Shown: positions 7,949 through 19,084, counted from the stretch's first letter. The stretch: DNA of 24,288 nt from Ophiothrix spiculata (GCA_000969725.1 JXSR01S018746.1); one strand, 5' to 3'. Notes: generated from the sequence alone by a model not told the origin. A program made the numbers and translations.

Positions 7949-8965
7949 TGCTATGGTGGACTTATGTATGTTAAGATCAAATTAATCAACCAGTCTCACT
8001 CACATTGATCTGTGTGTGTATCTGTTGGTTTGGTGGGACGTGTGTTTTATTGTTCGTTTTTTTTTTATCCAGGTAGCTACATAATGGGGGTACAATGAGA
8101 CCGAGATATAGTCAAAGAAGTCTATGTATCAAATCATAAAACTGAAAATGAAAATTTGGCAAATTGAAGATTATTTTATTACATATCATTATGTAAGGCT
8201 TGGGCCTTATTTTCTTCGTATGTTACAAATTGAAGTTTCTTGTGATATCCGTGTCATTTGAGCGTAAACGTGATGTTACTTTTAATTTTATAGGCTTAGT
8301 TTTTAAACTCCGGAAAGCACATGTCCTATAAAAACGTATTAACTGATATATTGCAATAATCGAAATATATATATATATTTGAAATGTCAGACCTGTATGT
8401 AAAACTGAAATATAAGAGCTGATCACAGAGATTTTGTTTTATTTTGAATACAAATATTACGAGCAAATGAAATTTGATGTCAAAGGTAGCTGCCACCTGT
8501 CATATGTGACTTTTTTATATTTTTATACAAAAATGACATAAAGGAACAACGTTGATGCCTTATTGTACTTCACAGTTGAAATGAGGTTGATATGGTGATA
8601 CTTAATAAATGCTAAAAATGTCATGTTTATGTATGTAAATAGCCAAATAAGTATATATATTATCATTCATGTTACGTATTGATAATCTTTACATTCTTTT
8701 CTAATTTCGTTATCTCTAATAATTTTATGACAATAAACGACAAATTGAAACTAACATCGAATAAAAACTTATTTTGGTTTTGTAATGATGATACTTTTTT
8801 TAACCAAACGGATATTTACGAATATCGGTAAAATGTTATTGACAAGAAAACAATATTTTACTTTGTTTTTTTAGTTTAAATTGAAAGAAGGGTAGATTTG
8901 TTTCTTTATCAATATATAGCTATACAAACCCTTTTTGATTACCGTATGTATTTCATTTGAATACA
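7949..8965. other. Copy A-specific, gene-free stretch
   Basis: Copy B lacks this interval; it has the 20857-21290 insertion at the equivalent point. Part of it (about 8470-8640, with words such as GGAACAACGTTGATG, CACAGTTGAAATGAGGTTGATATGG) matches 14640-14770 in the third unit. It therefore looks like ancestral unit sequence lost from copy B rather than an insertion. It contains a short AT microsatellite at 8365-8378 and no supportable gene. Confidence 0.5.
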
Positions 8966-9370
8966 TAATGTCTATTCTAATTTCAAGGTATCAAGTTCTG
9001 ATTAAATTGTTCTTTTAGAAGCTCTTAGTTAGTTCTCACTTAATACAAGCTGATACGGTAAAATATGATTGCAAACTTTTAATAATGTGGGCGGATCAAA
9101 TGGGAATTGGCCGTGGACTGCTAATGTCAGTAGCAAACTGTTGCCTCAAGGTCAAACGTGACAATATAACGATCTGCCTTCATTCATATAAATCAAATGA
9201 ATGGACACATAGTAAGAGTGGTGTGATAAGAAGGACTTAGGCAATGGCATTTCGATGAATCTTTACCCAATGTAATTGAGATTGACAACGTTATTGAAGA
9301 CATTGTTTGCCTTAAGCAATTTCAGTCACAACTTTAAAGAGAATAACACTTTTAGATCAATAGCTTTCAA
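8440..9370 (+). repeat. Unit end shared with third partial copy
   Basis: Two stretches here match 14640-14770 and 15900-16150. For the second, compare GTGGGCGGATCAAATGGGAA with GTGAGCGGACCAAATAAGAA, and GATAAGAAGGACTTAGGCA with GATAATAAAGGACTTGGGCA. Identity is clearly lower than between copies A and B, so this is an older duplication. Confidence 0.6.
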
Positions 9371-9656
9371 TACATCTTTTTAGTATTTCTGAATGATCAA
9401 ATGAAGCTTACCTAAATACTATTTAGTATTTAGTATTTGAGTAATATACATATATACATTGAATCTACCTGCAGGGTTTAGCAAAATCTAATACTAGATG
9501 AGGGCATTTTACTCTCTTATTAAATATATATTTTTTGTATAGCCATAGGCCCTATAGTGATATATATATATATAACGTTTCATGAAATAAAAATTATTTA
9601 AGATAAAATAAAAAAGGGCTCTGTCACACACCACGTAACGTACGACTATCGATAAT

Positions 9657-9720
9657 AACGTACACTGGTTTGGTCATTGAAATACGTACATGTAAATCGA
9701 TCACCAAACCAGTGCACGTT
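9657..9720. repeat. Inverted repeat hairpin
   Basis: AACGTACACTGGTTTGGT (9657-9674) pairs with ACCAAACCAGTGCACGTT (9703-9720), 17 of 18 positions, around a 28-base loop that is itself partly palindromic (TACGTACATGTA). It begins just after the end of A/B homology at 9612. A (TAA)n run follows at about 9722-9737. It may be one end of an element that defines the duplication boundary. Confidence 0.65.
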
Positions 9721-10038
9721 GATAATAATAATAATAAACAGGCATTTAAAAGACGCACTTCAAACCACAAGGAAACACAGTGCGCCGTACAAATTATGTA
9801 AACCACATAAATACACAATAAAATACATCATATTAACTTAAAACTTTACAAAATAATATTGAGTAATTTACAGATGAAAAAAAATATTTATACAAGAATA
9901 ATATAATGTATATAAACAGTATAATGTGAGACGTAATTTAATATATTAAGAATAACACTAAATATATATAATACTAAAGATCACAAATGAGTACACATAC
10001 GTATTGCACTGAAAGAGAACGATTTTATTGCAAAGTGT

Positions 10039-10186
10039 ACTGACCAAAAACACAAATACCCTAGTTTCACCAAACTCTTAGCACAAATTGCAAACTAGTG
10101 CATGAGCAGGAAAGGGTCGGCCGAAGGTGGAAAACCGGCAGCCTACCGCTACGGTGGAATCCTGAGGAGCTTACAAACACACAATA
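10039..10186 (-). mobile_element. LINE 3' UTR fragment, copy 1
   Basis: About 148 bases match 12562-12708 at roughly 80%: shared words include ACACAAATACCCTAG, GGGTCGGCCGAAGGTG, GGCAGCCTACC and AGGAGCTTACAAAC. The second copy sits just 3' of an L2-like RT ending on the minus strand, so this is read as the 3' UTR of the same family. On the minus strand it is followed by AATAAAATCG. A 125-codon minus-strand open frame overlaps it but is not a gene. Confidence 0.6.
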
Positions 10187-10444
10187 ACATGAGCAAAGAA
10201 TTTGATGAACCTGACTATGAATATGGGAAAAATATATGAAATGACTGGCATAATTTGATGGATAGAGATCAATAATAATAATACACAAGTAAATAGAATA
10301 CGGTACTACAATATAATATACACAGAACAAAGTATATAAAATAACAGTAAGGTTCACGAGTGACACATACATCGTAACTATTGCACGGATATAATTATCG
10401 AGTGAAAACGAGATACTGGTTTCGTATGAGAATTTGTGTAGCAT

Positions 10445-11870
10445 TTTAGGTGTTTCTAGAATGATTTGGAAAAAAAAAATGATTCAAACATTCTGAGCAA
10501 AAAAAGTGTTAATTTTACTCATTTTCCAGATCTTCATCATGATTTAATGTCTAAAAATTACTGATTACATTTTTGTGGAATTTTGACATCAAATAGCGGG
10601 TATATTTGGTTAAAACGGTTCAAATATCTGAGGGAAATGTTGGTTTTTGCCGTGTGAAGCACTGGTCACATTGGGCTGGCCAGCAGCTGCTTAGTCTTAC
10701 TTGAAATCATGCGCTCGTTAAGAAAACACCAAACTTGTTTTGGTTAAAAGGATGTCCTTGTGTTCGTTTCAGGTCATTAATTATTGATCATTTTAACCGC
10801 TGAATAATGGTTATTTAAAAATATTGATTTTGAATTTGGCCCCCCCCCCTTTTCTTTACCGTTTAAAATTACAATTGGAAAACGGTATTAATTCACTTTT
10901 TATATATGTAGACCTAATAATTTCCGTAGCAATATACTAGCAATTGAAACTTATAGCAATCCTCCGGTTCCAATAATCAGTTAGGCAAAATGACATTATA
11001 ACTTTATTTAGGCTATTGGTTACTTCAAATTATCGATGTGTACTTTGTATAATAGATAAATAAGCCTATGCATGTTCTAAACTCATTTAAGCTTTAACTT
11101 TCACTGTAATTTTTAATTGGTCAAGAAATTGGTACAAGAAAACTAATTTTGATTAGGTATTTTAAATGGAATAGTTGTAATTCAAGAAACTTTAAAAAGT
11201 GCTAAAGCTGACTGACGGTAGGCATTTGCCGGAAGCTGATACAACAATTTCAGATAGATGAAATTCGCTCATTTTAGATACTTCTATGGCTAATTAATAT
11301 CAAATTATAACGGTGACATATTTACGACAGCAACTTAAATGATTAATCACTAATCAAAAATTGTCATTTTGAACCATATTTCGATGGATGTTTAATTAAA
11401 TATCTAATTAATTGACTAATAGTGATAATGGCTGATTTTCTGCTCATAATTAGTCAGTAATGAACTTTATCATTCATAATTATTCATTATAATGAAATAC
11501 TTACAAGTCATGAATATATTTCTTATGATGAAATTTATTGTTAATAGTACTTTATGTCGTTCATTTTACCCATTTTATACATTTGAAAATAAAAGAATAA
11601 ATTAAATAATAAATATTCCATTTAAAATTAATAACTTTTATTTTTTCCCGTTTTTTGACCAATCAATATTAACAGTGCAATCCTTTGACACGTCATTTAT
11701 GGGGTTTCTGTCGTTTCTGCTTTATGTCTTTTCAAACCTGTCCGTCACAGACCCATGTAAATTTTACAATCGCACCCTTTTCAAATAACTCAAAAACCTA
11801 TTGATTATATACATTAATACCGTACAGTTCTTGCTAAACAGCTTCAGTTTTCCCGTCGTATAGAATCTTT
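10445..11870. other. Gene-free AT-rich stretch
   Basis: I find no coding frame, RNA gene or clear transposon here. There is a run of ten C residues at about 10840-10849. AT-rich, partly palindromic words (TAATTAATTGACTAATAGTGATAATGG, CATTCATAATTATTCATTATAATG in pieces) lie between 11340 and 11500. Confidence 0.45.
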
Positions 11871-11872
11871 GA

Positions 11873-12027
11873 TTGGTATACAGTGGCGGCGGAAAGTTAA
11901 AATTTTAGGGGAGACGGCCAATTTTTTAAGCAAAATGTTTTTTGAGCAAAGATGGTGACAGAAAATTATGATTTTTGAGTTTATGGGGCCCCGCCTCCCC
12001 CTCACTTCCGCCGCCTATGTTGGTATG
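11873..12027. mobile_element. Small nonautonomous hAT-like element
   Basis: The element at 11881-12019 is bounded by CAGTGGCGGCGGAA on the left and the reverse complement of CATAGGCGGCGGAAG on the right. It is flanked by TTGGTATA (11873-11880) and TTGGTATG (12020-12027), an 8-base duplication with one mismatch. Eight-base duplications and terminal repeats starting CA.(N).GGCGG are typical of hAT-family MITEs. At 139 bases it cannot encode a transposase. Confidence 0.72.
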
Positions 12028-12050
12028 CATGGAGGTATATTACCTCCATG
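12028..12050. other. Perfect 10-bp palindromic hairpin
   Basis: CATGGAGGTA, loop TAT, TACCTCCATG. It directly abuts the right target duplication of the hAT-like element. The role is unknown; it could be a separate minimal foldback repeat. Confidence 0.7.
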
Positions 12051-12561
12051 GTGTAACAAATTTAATACCGTTCTTTCAAATGTGCAATGTGTGTGAATTC
12101 TTGCAATGAAACATGTGTCATTAACTGTTGGGACCCCGAAAGTAATTAGAACATATTAAATAGCCTATGGAGATTTTTGAAAATGGCGAAAAGCTCATCC
12201 TAATTAATAATGAACGGAAGTGAAAATTTCAGTATGTATTAAGGCCCATATTTTACTCTTCTTATTATTCAAAATAAAAAAGGTGAGGTTTTCAGCACAT
12301 CTGAATCATGAACCACACCTTGAAGTGCATAAGTAGCCATGTTTTACTCATGTTAGTGGACAGCATCAAGCGGGAACAACAGTTCACTCGATAAGGTTCT
12401 GATAAGATCCAGATAAAAATAATAAACAAACCCAAAATACCCCACCAACCATTTTTTAATAACATGAATCAACGTACAATTCCATCAAGTCAACGAAATG
12501 CATTTCAAGTACAAACCAAGAAACAAACGAACCTATCTAGTTCGATTTGTTTGCATAATTC

Positions 12562-12763
12562 ACTGACCAAACACAAATACCCTAGCTAAACCATATTCTT
12601 AGCAAAACTACAAACTACTGCATGAGCAGGGTAAGGGTCGGCCGAAGGTGAATAACAGGCAGCCTACCCCTACGATGGAAAACCGTAGGAGCTTACAAAC
12701 ATACAATAAAGTACATAAAAAAATGATTTTGCAGAAACCACAGACAGTCGGTTTTGAATGATA
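12562..12763 (-). mobile_element. LINE 3' UTR, copy 2
   Basis: This lies immediately downstream, on the minus strand, of the RT-derived stop at 12764-12766. The part at 12562-12708 matches 10039-10186. On the minus strand it ends around GGGTATTTGTGTTTGGTCAGTG. Confidence 0.65.
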
Positions 12764-13025
12764 TCATACATCAAAGGCTTTTGCGAAGAGGAAATGTTTC
12801 AGCCGGGATTTGACCTGTTCAACGGTAGACGAGCATCGAAAACGCCCGCTCACCGTAGGTGTTGGTGAGAAAGTCTCTACTTCGCGGAAGCTCAAGCAGT
12901 CCCATAGAAGATGATCTTAGTGAGCTAAGAGAAACACACTTCTTCAAAAGATCAATTAGATAAGATGGAGCTGCTTCACTTTGTACACACTTGTAAGTTA
13001 TAAGCAGCAATCTGCTATAGAACGT
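12764..13025 (-). pseudogene. L2-like LINE RT, C-terminal fragment
   Basis: On the minus strand the frame reads RLLLITYKCVQSEAAPSYLIDLL, then SLSSLRSSSMGLLELPRSR and YGERAFSMLVYR followed by a stop. A neighbouring frame continues TVEQVKSRLKHFLFAKAFDV and stops at 12764-12766. The order (LLLITYKC, APSYL-DLL, SLRSS, L-VPR, YGERAFS, then VEQ-KSRLK-FLF) is the familiar C-terminus of L2-type non-LTR retrotransposon polyproteins. The usual 'PRLWNSLP' step between the two frames is lost, so a frameshift or deletion lies near 12818. All catalytic motifs lie further upstream and are absent. Confidence 0.85.
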
Positions 13026-13030
13026 GCAAG

Positions 13031-13351
13031 TAAGAAAAAAAAAATCAGAAATTTGGTAACGTTGGGGATTGCACTAATTCAATACCTTGATGTTCTGAAC
13101 TTTGGCATCTTATAGGTATGTGTAGGACGTAAGCTCATGCTGTGGGTACGGTTGTTCAGGGGGAAACACCAAGAGTATTTCTTGGAGTCAGTGCATTTAT
13201 TGGCAAATTGTTTGCAAATGTGTCGACACCTCTCTTCCAATGTTTGGAGACCTGTGCTAGACACGACCTCTGCATAGGAGGTGTATGTCATAGAATAACA
13301 CGTTTTTGGCATATGGAATAGATATCTAGTCTGTACATTACCTCCCGGCAT
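13031..13351 (-). pseudogene. Second LINE RT C-terminal fragment
   Basis: On the minus strand the frame contains YTSYAEVVSSTGLQTLEERCRHICKQFANKC, then FPLN and LRPTHTYKMPKFRTSRY, a stop, and then ISAIPNVTKFL. The series Y-EAL-TGL-TLEERR-LC-KFA-K, FP, LR--Y--P--RT-RY--SAIP is the C-terminal tail of a common CR1/Jockey-like family. It differs from the L2-like fragment next to it. A ten-A run (13035-13044) separates the two. Both are minus strand, so two independent insertions or a nested pair ended up adjacent. It is nonfunctional. Confidence 0.8.
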
Positions 13352-14546
13352 TAACTATACTAGCGATTTCACATCCATTATTAAGGTTAAAATGACATCA
13401 ATGCACTACTTCGAAAAAAGTTGACGCCTTTTTTGCCGAAACCTCACACTTTCATGATGTTCGAACGATTAAATTGTTTTCAAATCTTGACATATTTTAG
13501 GCTTGATACTAAAAAATAATATTGTATAAATATGCGGTGTTGATTTATAACGAAAATGAAGCAAACCCAATTTGATTTGCCTGAAAACCCTGAGGTGAAT
13601 CGAAACTCTGAGATCTCATCGTAATTGTTTATGTAAACAAAATAAAAATACGGGATTCTAATATTTGAATTTAAGATTTCAGTTTACGATCTCAACACTA
13701 CCTGGATAATTAAGCGGTAACTCCCTCCCTTCGTAATCCATGACTAACCGGCGCCATAAGCCATGTTTCGAGTCAGCACAAAAGCGTTTGAAAGTATGTG
13801 TCTTTTCATGATTAAAAATGGTTAGTATTCACATTTTTCTGAGCAGATGGACAGTATTTACCCTTATTAAGGTTGGCTTATTTTCAGTTATTCTTTTTCT
13901 TGACAAAATTCCAATATATTTGCAACTGTCAAGGATCTTTTTTTGTACTAATTGTGAATTCGAAATATGCAAACAGCACAACAGGTTAAATAATAATGGT
14001 TATGTAAATCTCAATTGGAAATGTGCTTGTCGGTTTAAAGAAGTATTATTTCATTTAAAAATGACACTATCACTGCTTTATTTGAGTTCACCAATTTCAA
14101 AATCACAAGTTACACTATAGTTAACCTCTATGTGTCTCCGATCAACAGCTAAGGTTAAAACAAAACATTAAAAGAGTGCCATACCTAATAAACATAAATA
14201 TATAATTTTATATTAAGTGTAAATAGAAACAAAACAATATATTTGGTGGCATCTTTTCCATGTCAAATTAGATTCTATAATTTAAGTAACATGGCTACTT
14301 GACATTCCAAATTGCTTAAATAATGCAATTTTTGGCCAGTATCGGTGAAATATAAAATGTAGGATGAGTTTTCTGTACAAATAAACAATAGAAAATACTA
14401 TGAAAACAATTTACAAATCATTACAAATAAACTTTTTGTTAAGAAAAACAGCAAACATAAACAAGGTAATCAAAATTCAAGACATGTCGTATAATCTGGT
14501 TAAAAAAAAATATGCGTTCTCCAGCAATTGATTACTTAGGATTTGC
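13352..14546. other. Gene-free stretch
   Basis: This stretch has AT-rich sequence without a recognisable gene or repeat. A 100-codon plus-strand frame at 13818-14120 is hydrophobic and low-complexity, with no homology I can recognise. The upstream RT sequence that should precede the fragment at 13351 is not visible, so that fragment is truncated here. Confidence 0.4.
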
Positions 14547-14635
14547 GAATCGCGAGAAGTTTGGCAGGTGTAAGTCAAATGCAAACATTACAAGTCCAAA
14601 GAAGATGTCCGTCTTCAAACCTTCTTGCGCGATTC
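14547..14635. repeat. Inverted repeat hairpin
   Basis: GAATCGCGAGAAGTTTG (14547-14563) pairs with CAAACCTTCTTGCGCGATTC (14616-14635), with a few unpaired bases. A smaller palindrome GAAGATGTCCGTCTTC lies inside. It sits just before homology to the third partial unit begins and may mark an insertion boundary. Confidence 0.55.
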
Positions 14636-14639
14636 TTGT

Positions 14640-16127
14640 CCATTAACTGTCACCTGTAATACGTGTTTTTGTCATATAAAGTATTTTATATAAAACAAGT
14701 AGGGACAACGCTGAGATACTTTCTTGGTTCACAGCTGAAAGGTGGTTGATATGGTAATACCCCGACACTTTAGAAAGGGTTTGAAATACGAATATTTTAG
14801 TATGGAAATTACCTGGCCAAATTTGCAACACTGTTTCCCTTTAAAGAATACATATATGACCGTCCATCCCAAACAAGCCTAAATGCCACTTCTTGTCATT
14901 TTCACTTTTTCAAATATTTGCAAAGACCATGCTTTAAGGATAACCTTAATGATTTCCAGAAGTCAAGTTATGGTCCGTCAAAGGATGTCAGGGAGTAAAA
15001 CGTATAACTGAGATAAATGCGTTCAAAGATTAGTAAGCCCTATATTTTCTGTTGATTGTTATAAAGAATATGCATCTTTATTTTACATTTCCTATCATTA
15101 TTCTTGAAATCCAACTTTGCTGGTATCTTGCAGTAAGCAACATTATTGCGAATCTGTTGAAAAATCAATTTCGGCAAATTATGGCCTTGACATGTAGCGC
15201 AAAATGAAATTTCTGGCATTTACGGCTCATACGGGCTGGACAGCCACATATAGGAGATTTAATCCAAAATGAGATTAGATATAGTTATATATATTAATTA
15301 CTATTTAAATAATAATATATTATCACTGAAAGTTACGGGTCCACTTTCCTGACATAATAGCATCAATGTATGTTTTAAGAGAATAGCCTCATACATGTAC
15401 TTAAGATCAACATGGGAAACTACATTTCCGAAGGTACTTATAGGTAAATCACAACATTTGCAAGTTAACATGTTTCAAGTTGAACGGGCACGAGCGACTA
15501 CACATTATATTTTCAAATTTGAATTTGCAACCATTTATAATACTAATATGTACATTAAAATCGTAAGAATGCCTTTTAAGGGGAAACAATCACCTCCTCA
15601 CCCAAACAAGCTACTCAAATGGCAAAATATAAGCATTCCAAACTGTGGCGCATACCCAAATGCCAACCAAATGTGAGAAACATCCGGATTGCTACTTGGT
15701 GAAATGAGCACATCCTTTCAAGATCAACTATGACTGTTTCAGATGCGCTTGTCGACGATTTCTTAAATCATAAAATGTGAATGTTCATAATTTTATTCAA
15801 CTTAGTGTTCCATTAGAGTGTCACGATTTCTCGCATTCTTGTGCTACAGGAGATTAAATGTATAAATTAAATGTATGAAATATGATGCACTTAAACTAGA
15901 TTTTTTACTGTGAATTCAAGCATGTGAGCGGACCAAATAAGAATTGACCGTTGACTGAAATCGGAATGTCTTCATTCATCTAAATCCAGTCAATGTATAC
16001 CTGTAGCAATGTAGTGATAATAAAGGACTTGGGCATGATTCTTTATTCACTTTAATTGAGCTGTTATAGTTATTGAAGAAGAAACAATTTTTCTTAAAGT
16101 AATTGCAGTCATATGTCTTCGAATTAT
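14640..16127 (+). repeat. Third, partial and diverged copy of the duplicated unit
   Basis: Positions 14640-14770 (TGTCACCTGTAATACG, GGGACAACGCTGAG, TTCACAGCTGAAAGGTGGTTGATATGG) match 8495-8605 of copy A. Positions 15900-16150 match 9075-9370. Between these points the similarity is patchy. The segment ends exactly where copy B begins, so the end of one unit is joined to the start of the next, as in a tandem array. A 93-codon open frame at 15395-15676 has no recognisable domain. Confidence 0.6.
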
Positions 16128-17095
16128 ACAAGTAAAAGGCTTTAAATCAATAGAATTTCAATAAATTCTTGAATTATATGATCATTTTTGAGTTGACACT
16201 AATTCCAATTTATCATTGAGTTGTTGCAATATTTGAGGCTGACGGAAAAATGATTATGTACCGTAATCAAACTTCTGGAAAAGTACCTACCAATTTTTTA
16301 GTAGACCATAAGTGACATTGAAATCATTGAATAACAATTTCTCTTTGGTAAGTTAAAAGGAGCCCCGAACTCTGCATTGAAGAAAAAAAAATTAACCTTT
16401 TTTTTTCGTTTTCCACATTATTAACTAAAATCTGTTATATTATATCTTTGCTTATAAAAGAGAAAAAAAAATGATTACAAAACAAGATTTCAGTCATTAA
16501 GAAAGAAGAATTTACAAAACTTGTTCTTGTTTGTTCAGGTCTGGGTTTTTTTGTATCTAATTTTTCATTTACATTTTGAATATCATCAACATTGAATGAA
16601 ACACTTAAAAAGGCGAAAAGTGGTAAAATAAGAGTAAATGAAATTTATAAAGCGTAAGTAAAATACATATTTTTTTGAAAAAACTAGAGTACATTTGGAA
16701 TTTATCCTAAGTGGTGTTTTTATACCTCTCTGGCACTTGTTTTCTTCAAATTCCATAACTTTTGTTTTTTCCGACATCATTTGCATTTAATGCAAAGCTT
16801 ACTTGAATAATAAATGCAAAAGTTTGATCTACACAGGAGATTTTTGCCAATCTGGACCATTCTGGCAATTGCAATAGTTTGGTCGACATTACCCGCCATA
16901 TTTACTGAAACTACACAAACATATGTATTCAGGTCTTAACGAAAATCTTTGTTTTAGTAATAACTGTTTAGCTGTTGGGTATCTATGTCTACTGGTAAAA
17001 ATCTGAAGCGCATTACACATTTTTAGAAACAATTATATAAGATGTCTCATTGCATTTCATGAGAGTTTAAATTTTGAATAAATAATTCAATTGGT

Positions 17096-17524
17096 TTGCG
17101 ACACATCAGATATAAAAACAAATTTATCTAGCAACACAAATTGAATTAACGGAACCACATGTGTTGTTTTGAATTTCATTTAAACATAGAATTTCAGATT
17201 TAAGTAAGCTTGAATTGTAAATCATTTGATAGTTTGCTGAAGGTAGTGTATTTTTAATGTTTTGCTGAAGGTAGTGTATAGATTAATCTTCAAAACAAAA
17301 ATGCTTAATGAAGCATACGAACTACTTTTTAGATTAGATTAGTTTTTCGCTGTCGACGTGATATCATAATCAGGTAAATGTCCACGGCAACCTGTTCATT
17401 TTATGGTATCAATATGTTATGTGGACGATGTCCTAATATAGAAGAGCATAGTACATGAATACCCACCAAATTACACACAGCATTGAACTACAATTGGAAA
17501 ATACATGAACGTGACATTAAATAT
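17096..17524. other. Copy B stretch without match in copy A
   Basis: This interval sits where copy A has 2223-2569 but is a different sequence. It contains the short tandem repeat at 17233-17280 and no gene. Confidence 0.4.
17233..17280 (+). repeat. Short tandem duplication
   Basis: TTTGCTGAAGGTAGTGTAT occurs twice in direct orientation about 28 bases apart, separated by TTTTAATGT. It is a recent small duplication with no evident role. Confidence 0.75.
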
Positions 17525-18110
17525 CGGAAATAGATATAAACAAAATTTAAGCGCTGTTTTCCATATAAATGGGGAAATAACACGAAAAACATTTTTCTTT
17601 GTACTTCCTCTAATTAAAGGGATTTTTTTACGATACAGGCACAAAGTAATTAACTCAAGTCTTGTTACATTCAGAAACATATACGGATCTTTAATTACTT
17701 GAAGCAGTCGTCAGAGGAATAGACTTGACATGTTCCGTTGTGTTGTCTTTTTGATATTTGTAAGATAAAGTATATGATATATAATCACTTTGAAATCTTC
17801 TTGGAGATAATGGAAAACAGTGCTTGTCTTTTTTCCCTTTAAAATAATGTCTACGGGGTATAACATTTTTTAGAGTAAATATATGTTGTGTTTTTTCTTT
17901 TATGATCATTCAAAATGCAGTATAAATTATATTTATTAACCTGATTGGTTTTCCTGATAAGCTATTCTTTTTTACGATTTTCCGAGAAGCGAACATGAAG
18001 GTGCTATGCTTTATGTTATTATGTAAAGAATACATGCTTTAAGCAGGCGTAGAACGATATATTGAAAATGTTTTATATGAGCATGATAAGGCATTCACTT
18101 AAAGCGGTCC

Positions 18111-18639
18111 AATAGACCATTTCAAAATCCATTCGGAAATCTCCGGAACATTGATCACATGGCCATATTTACAACCTATCACGTACAAGCTCATTAGTAT
18201 GCACGATTTTGTCAACAACATTTTCCGAAAATTCTCTTGCATTTCAGTGCAATAAAAGTGTAAAATATTTATTTTAAATATTTGTAAAATAGAACCAGAC
18301 CCATACATCATTAGATACACTAATTCTGAACAACTTTTGGCTGATGGCACTATAAGCTCACCGACACAAAGAGTGAAATTTCCATTTGAAATCGGCTGAT
18401 CTGCGCTGCGCTGATTAAGCTTAAGATTTCAAGTCACATCAGGGCGATTAAACTAAAAGTGACTCTGTAGTGCTAACGCTAAGTTACAAGTTCGAATTCG
18501 TACGCAACCAGTTAACGTGAACGCGGTCTTAAAATTCTGGCTATTGTGTTGAAGAGTCACTATTTCTGTCGGCAATTGCCGGAAAGTGTAAAATCAGCGT
18601 CGGAAACCCTCAGAAATTCGTATTTAGAAAAGGTCTATT
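18111..18639. mobile_element. Copy B-specific insertion with short inverted ends
   Basis: Copy A reads AAAGCGTTTCTATCATGTTACGCG across the site in one piece; copy B has about 529 extra bases. The ends are AATAGACCATTT and, reversed, AATAGACCTTTT, a terminal inverted repeat of about 12 bases. The interior is less AT-rich than its surroundings and includes the palindrome CGGCAATTGCCG (18570-18581). An 83-codon minus-strand frame inside is not convincing. This is probably a nonautonomous DNA transposon. Confidence 0.55.
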
Positions 18640-19084
18640 ATGTTATGCGTCAAACAAACATAATATTTGTTTTGTTTGAAAAACTATTAACCCTTATATG
18701 AAATGTTATTTATATGTACTTTTTTAATTACTGATTTTTCTAGATACAATTCAGTTATGAAGATTTTAATTTAGCGGTTTAGATTTTAATGTGTTTATTT
18801 TATTTTGTGATGAAACCAGGACCAATACATTTTGAATATAGGAAACTTACCCATATTTAACAACATTTAACCAGTTTTTTACAACTGGTAAAAGCGGTCA
18901 ACCGCCTAAAACTATGCTTAATAGATAATCTATTGTGATAAAGCGATAATAACGACGCCGATGACTGAGTATTCGGCACGTTACAATACGCTGATGACAT
19001 TACTATTCCCCAATACAAAAAAACCCTGATATTTACCTCTAGTTAATATCACACATTTCTATTGCAATGACGAATTAGCTTTCA

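Larger units (their letters stand above)
710..9612 (+). repeat. Segmental duplication, copy A
   Basis: This segment aligns in the same order and orientation with copy B at 16128-21902. Matching blocks, with approximate edges, are 710-1452 with 16128-16923; 2101-2222 with 16927-17095; 2570-2732 with 17525-17675; 3696-4075 with 17676-18075; 4100-4380 with 18640-18906; 4885-5453 with 18918-19990; 6384-7258 with 19990-20855; and 8966-9612 with 21292-21902. Blocks are separated by sequence present in only one copy, mostly transposable elements. Matching blocks look about 80-90% identical by eye. No gene is recognisable in the shared sequence. Confidence 0.9.

Noticed and set aside
10067-10444. 125-codon minus-strand open frame, hydrophobic
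   Set aside because: It overlaps a LINE 3' UTR repeat. The hydrophobicity comes from AT-rich codons; there is no signal-peptide or transmembrane pattern I would trust.
13818-14120. 100-codon plus-strand open frame
   Set aside because: No domain, low complexity, and no match in other copies of the unit.
15395-15676. 93-codon plus-strand open frame
   Set aside because: No domain. It lies in the diverged third unit and is not kept in copy A.
18099-18350. 83-codon minus-strand open frame
   Set aside because: It straddles the edge of the copy B-specific transposon, so it cannot be an ancestral gene.
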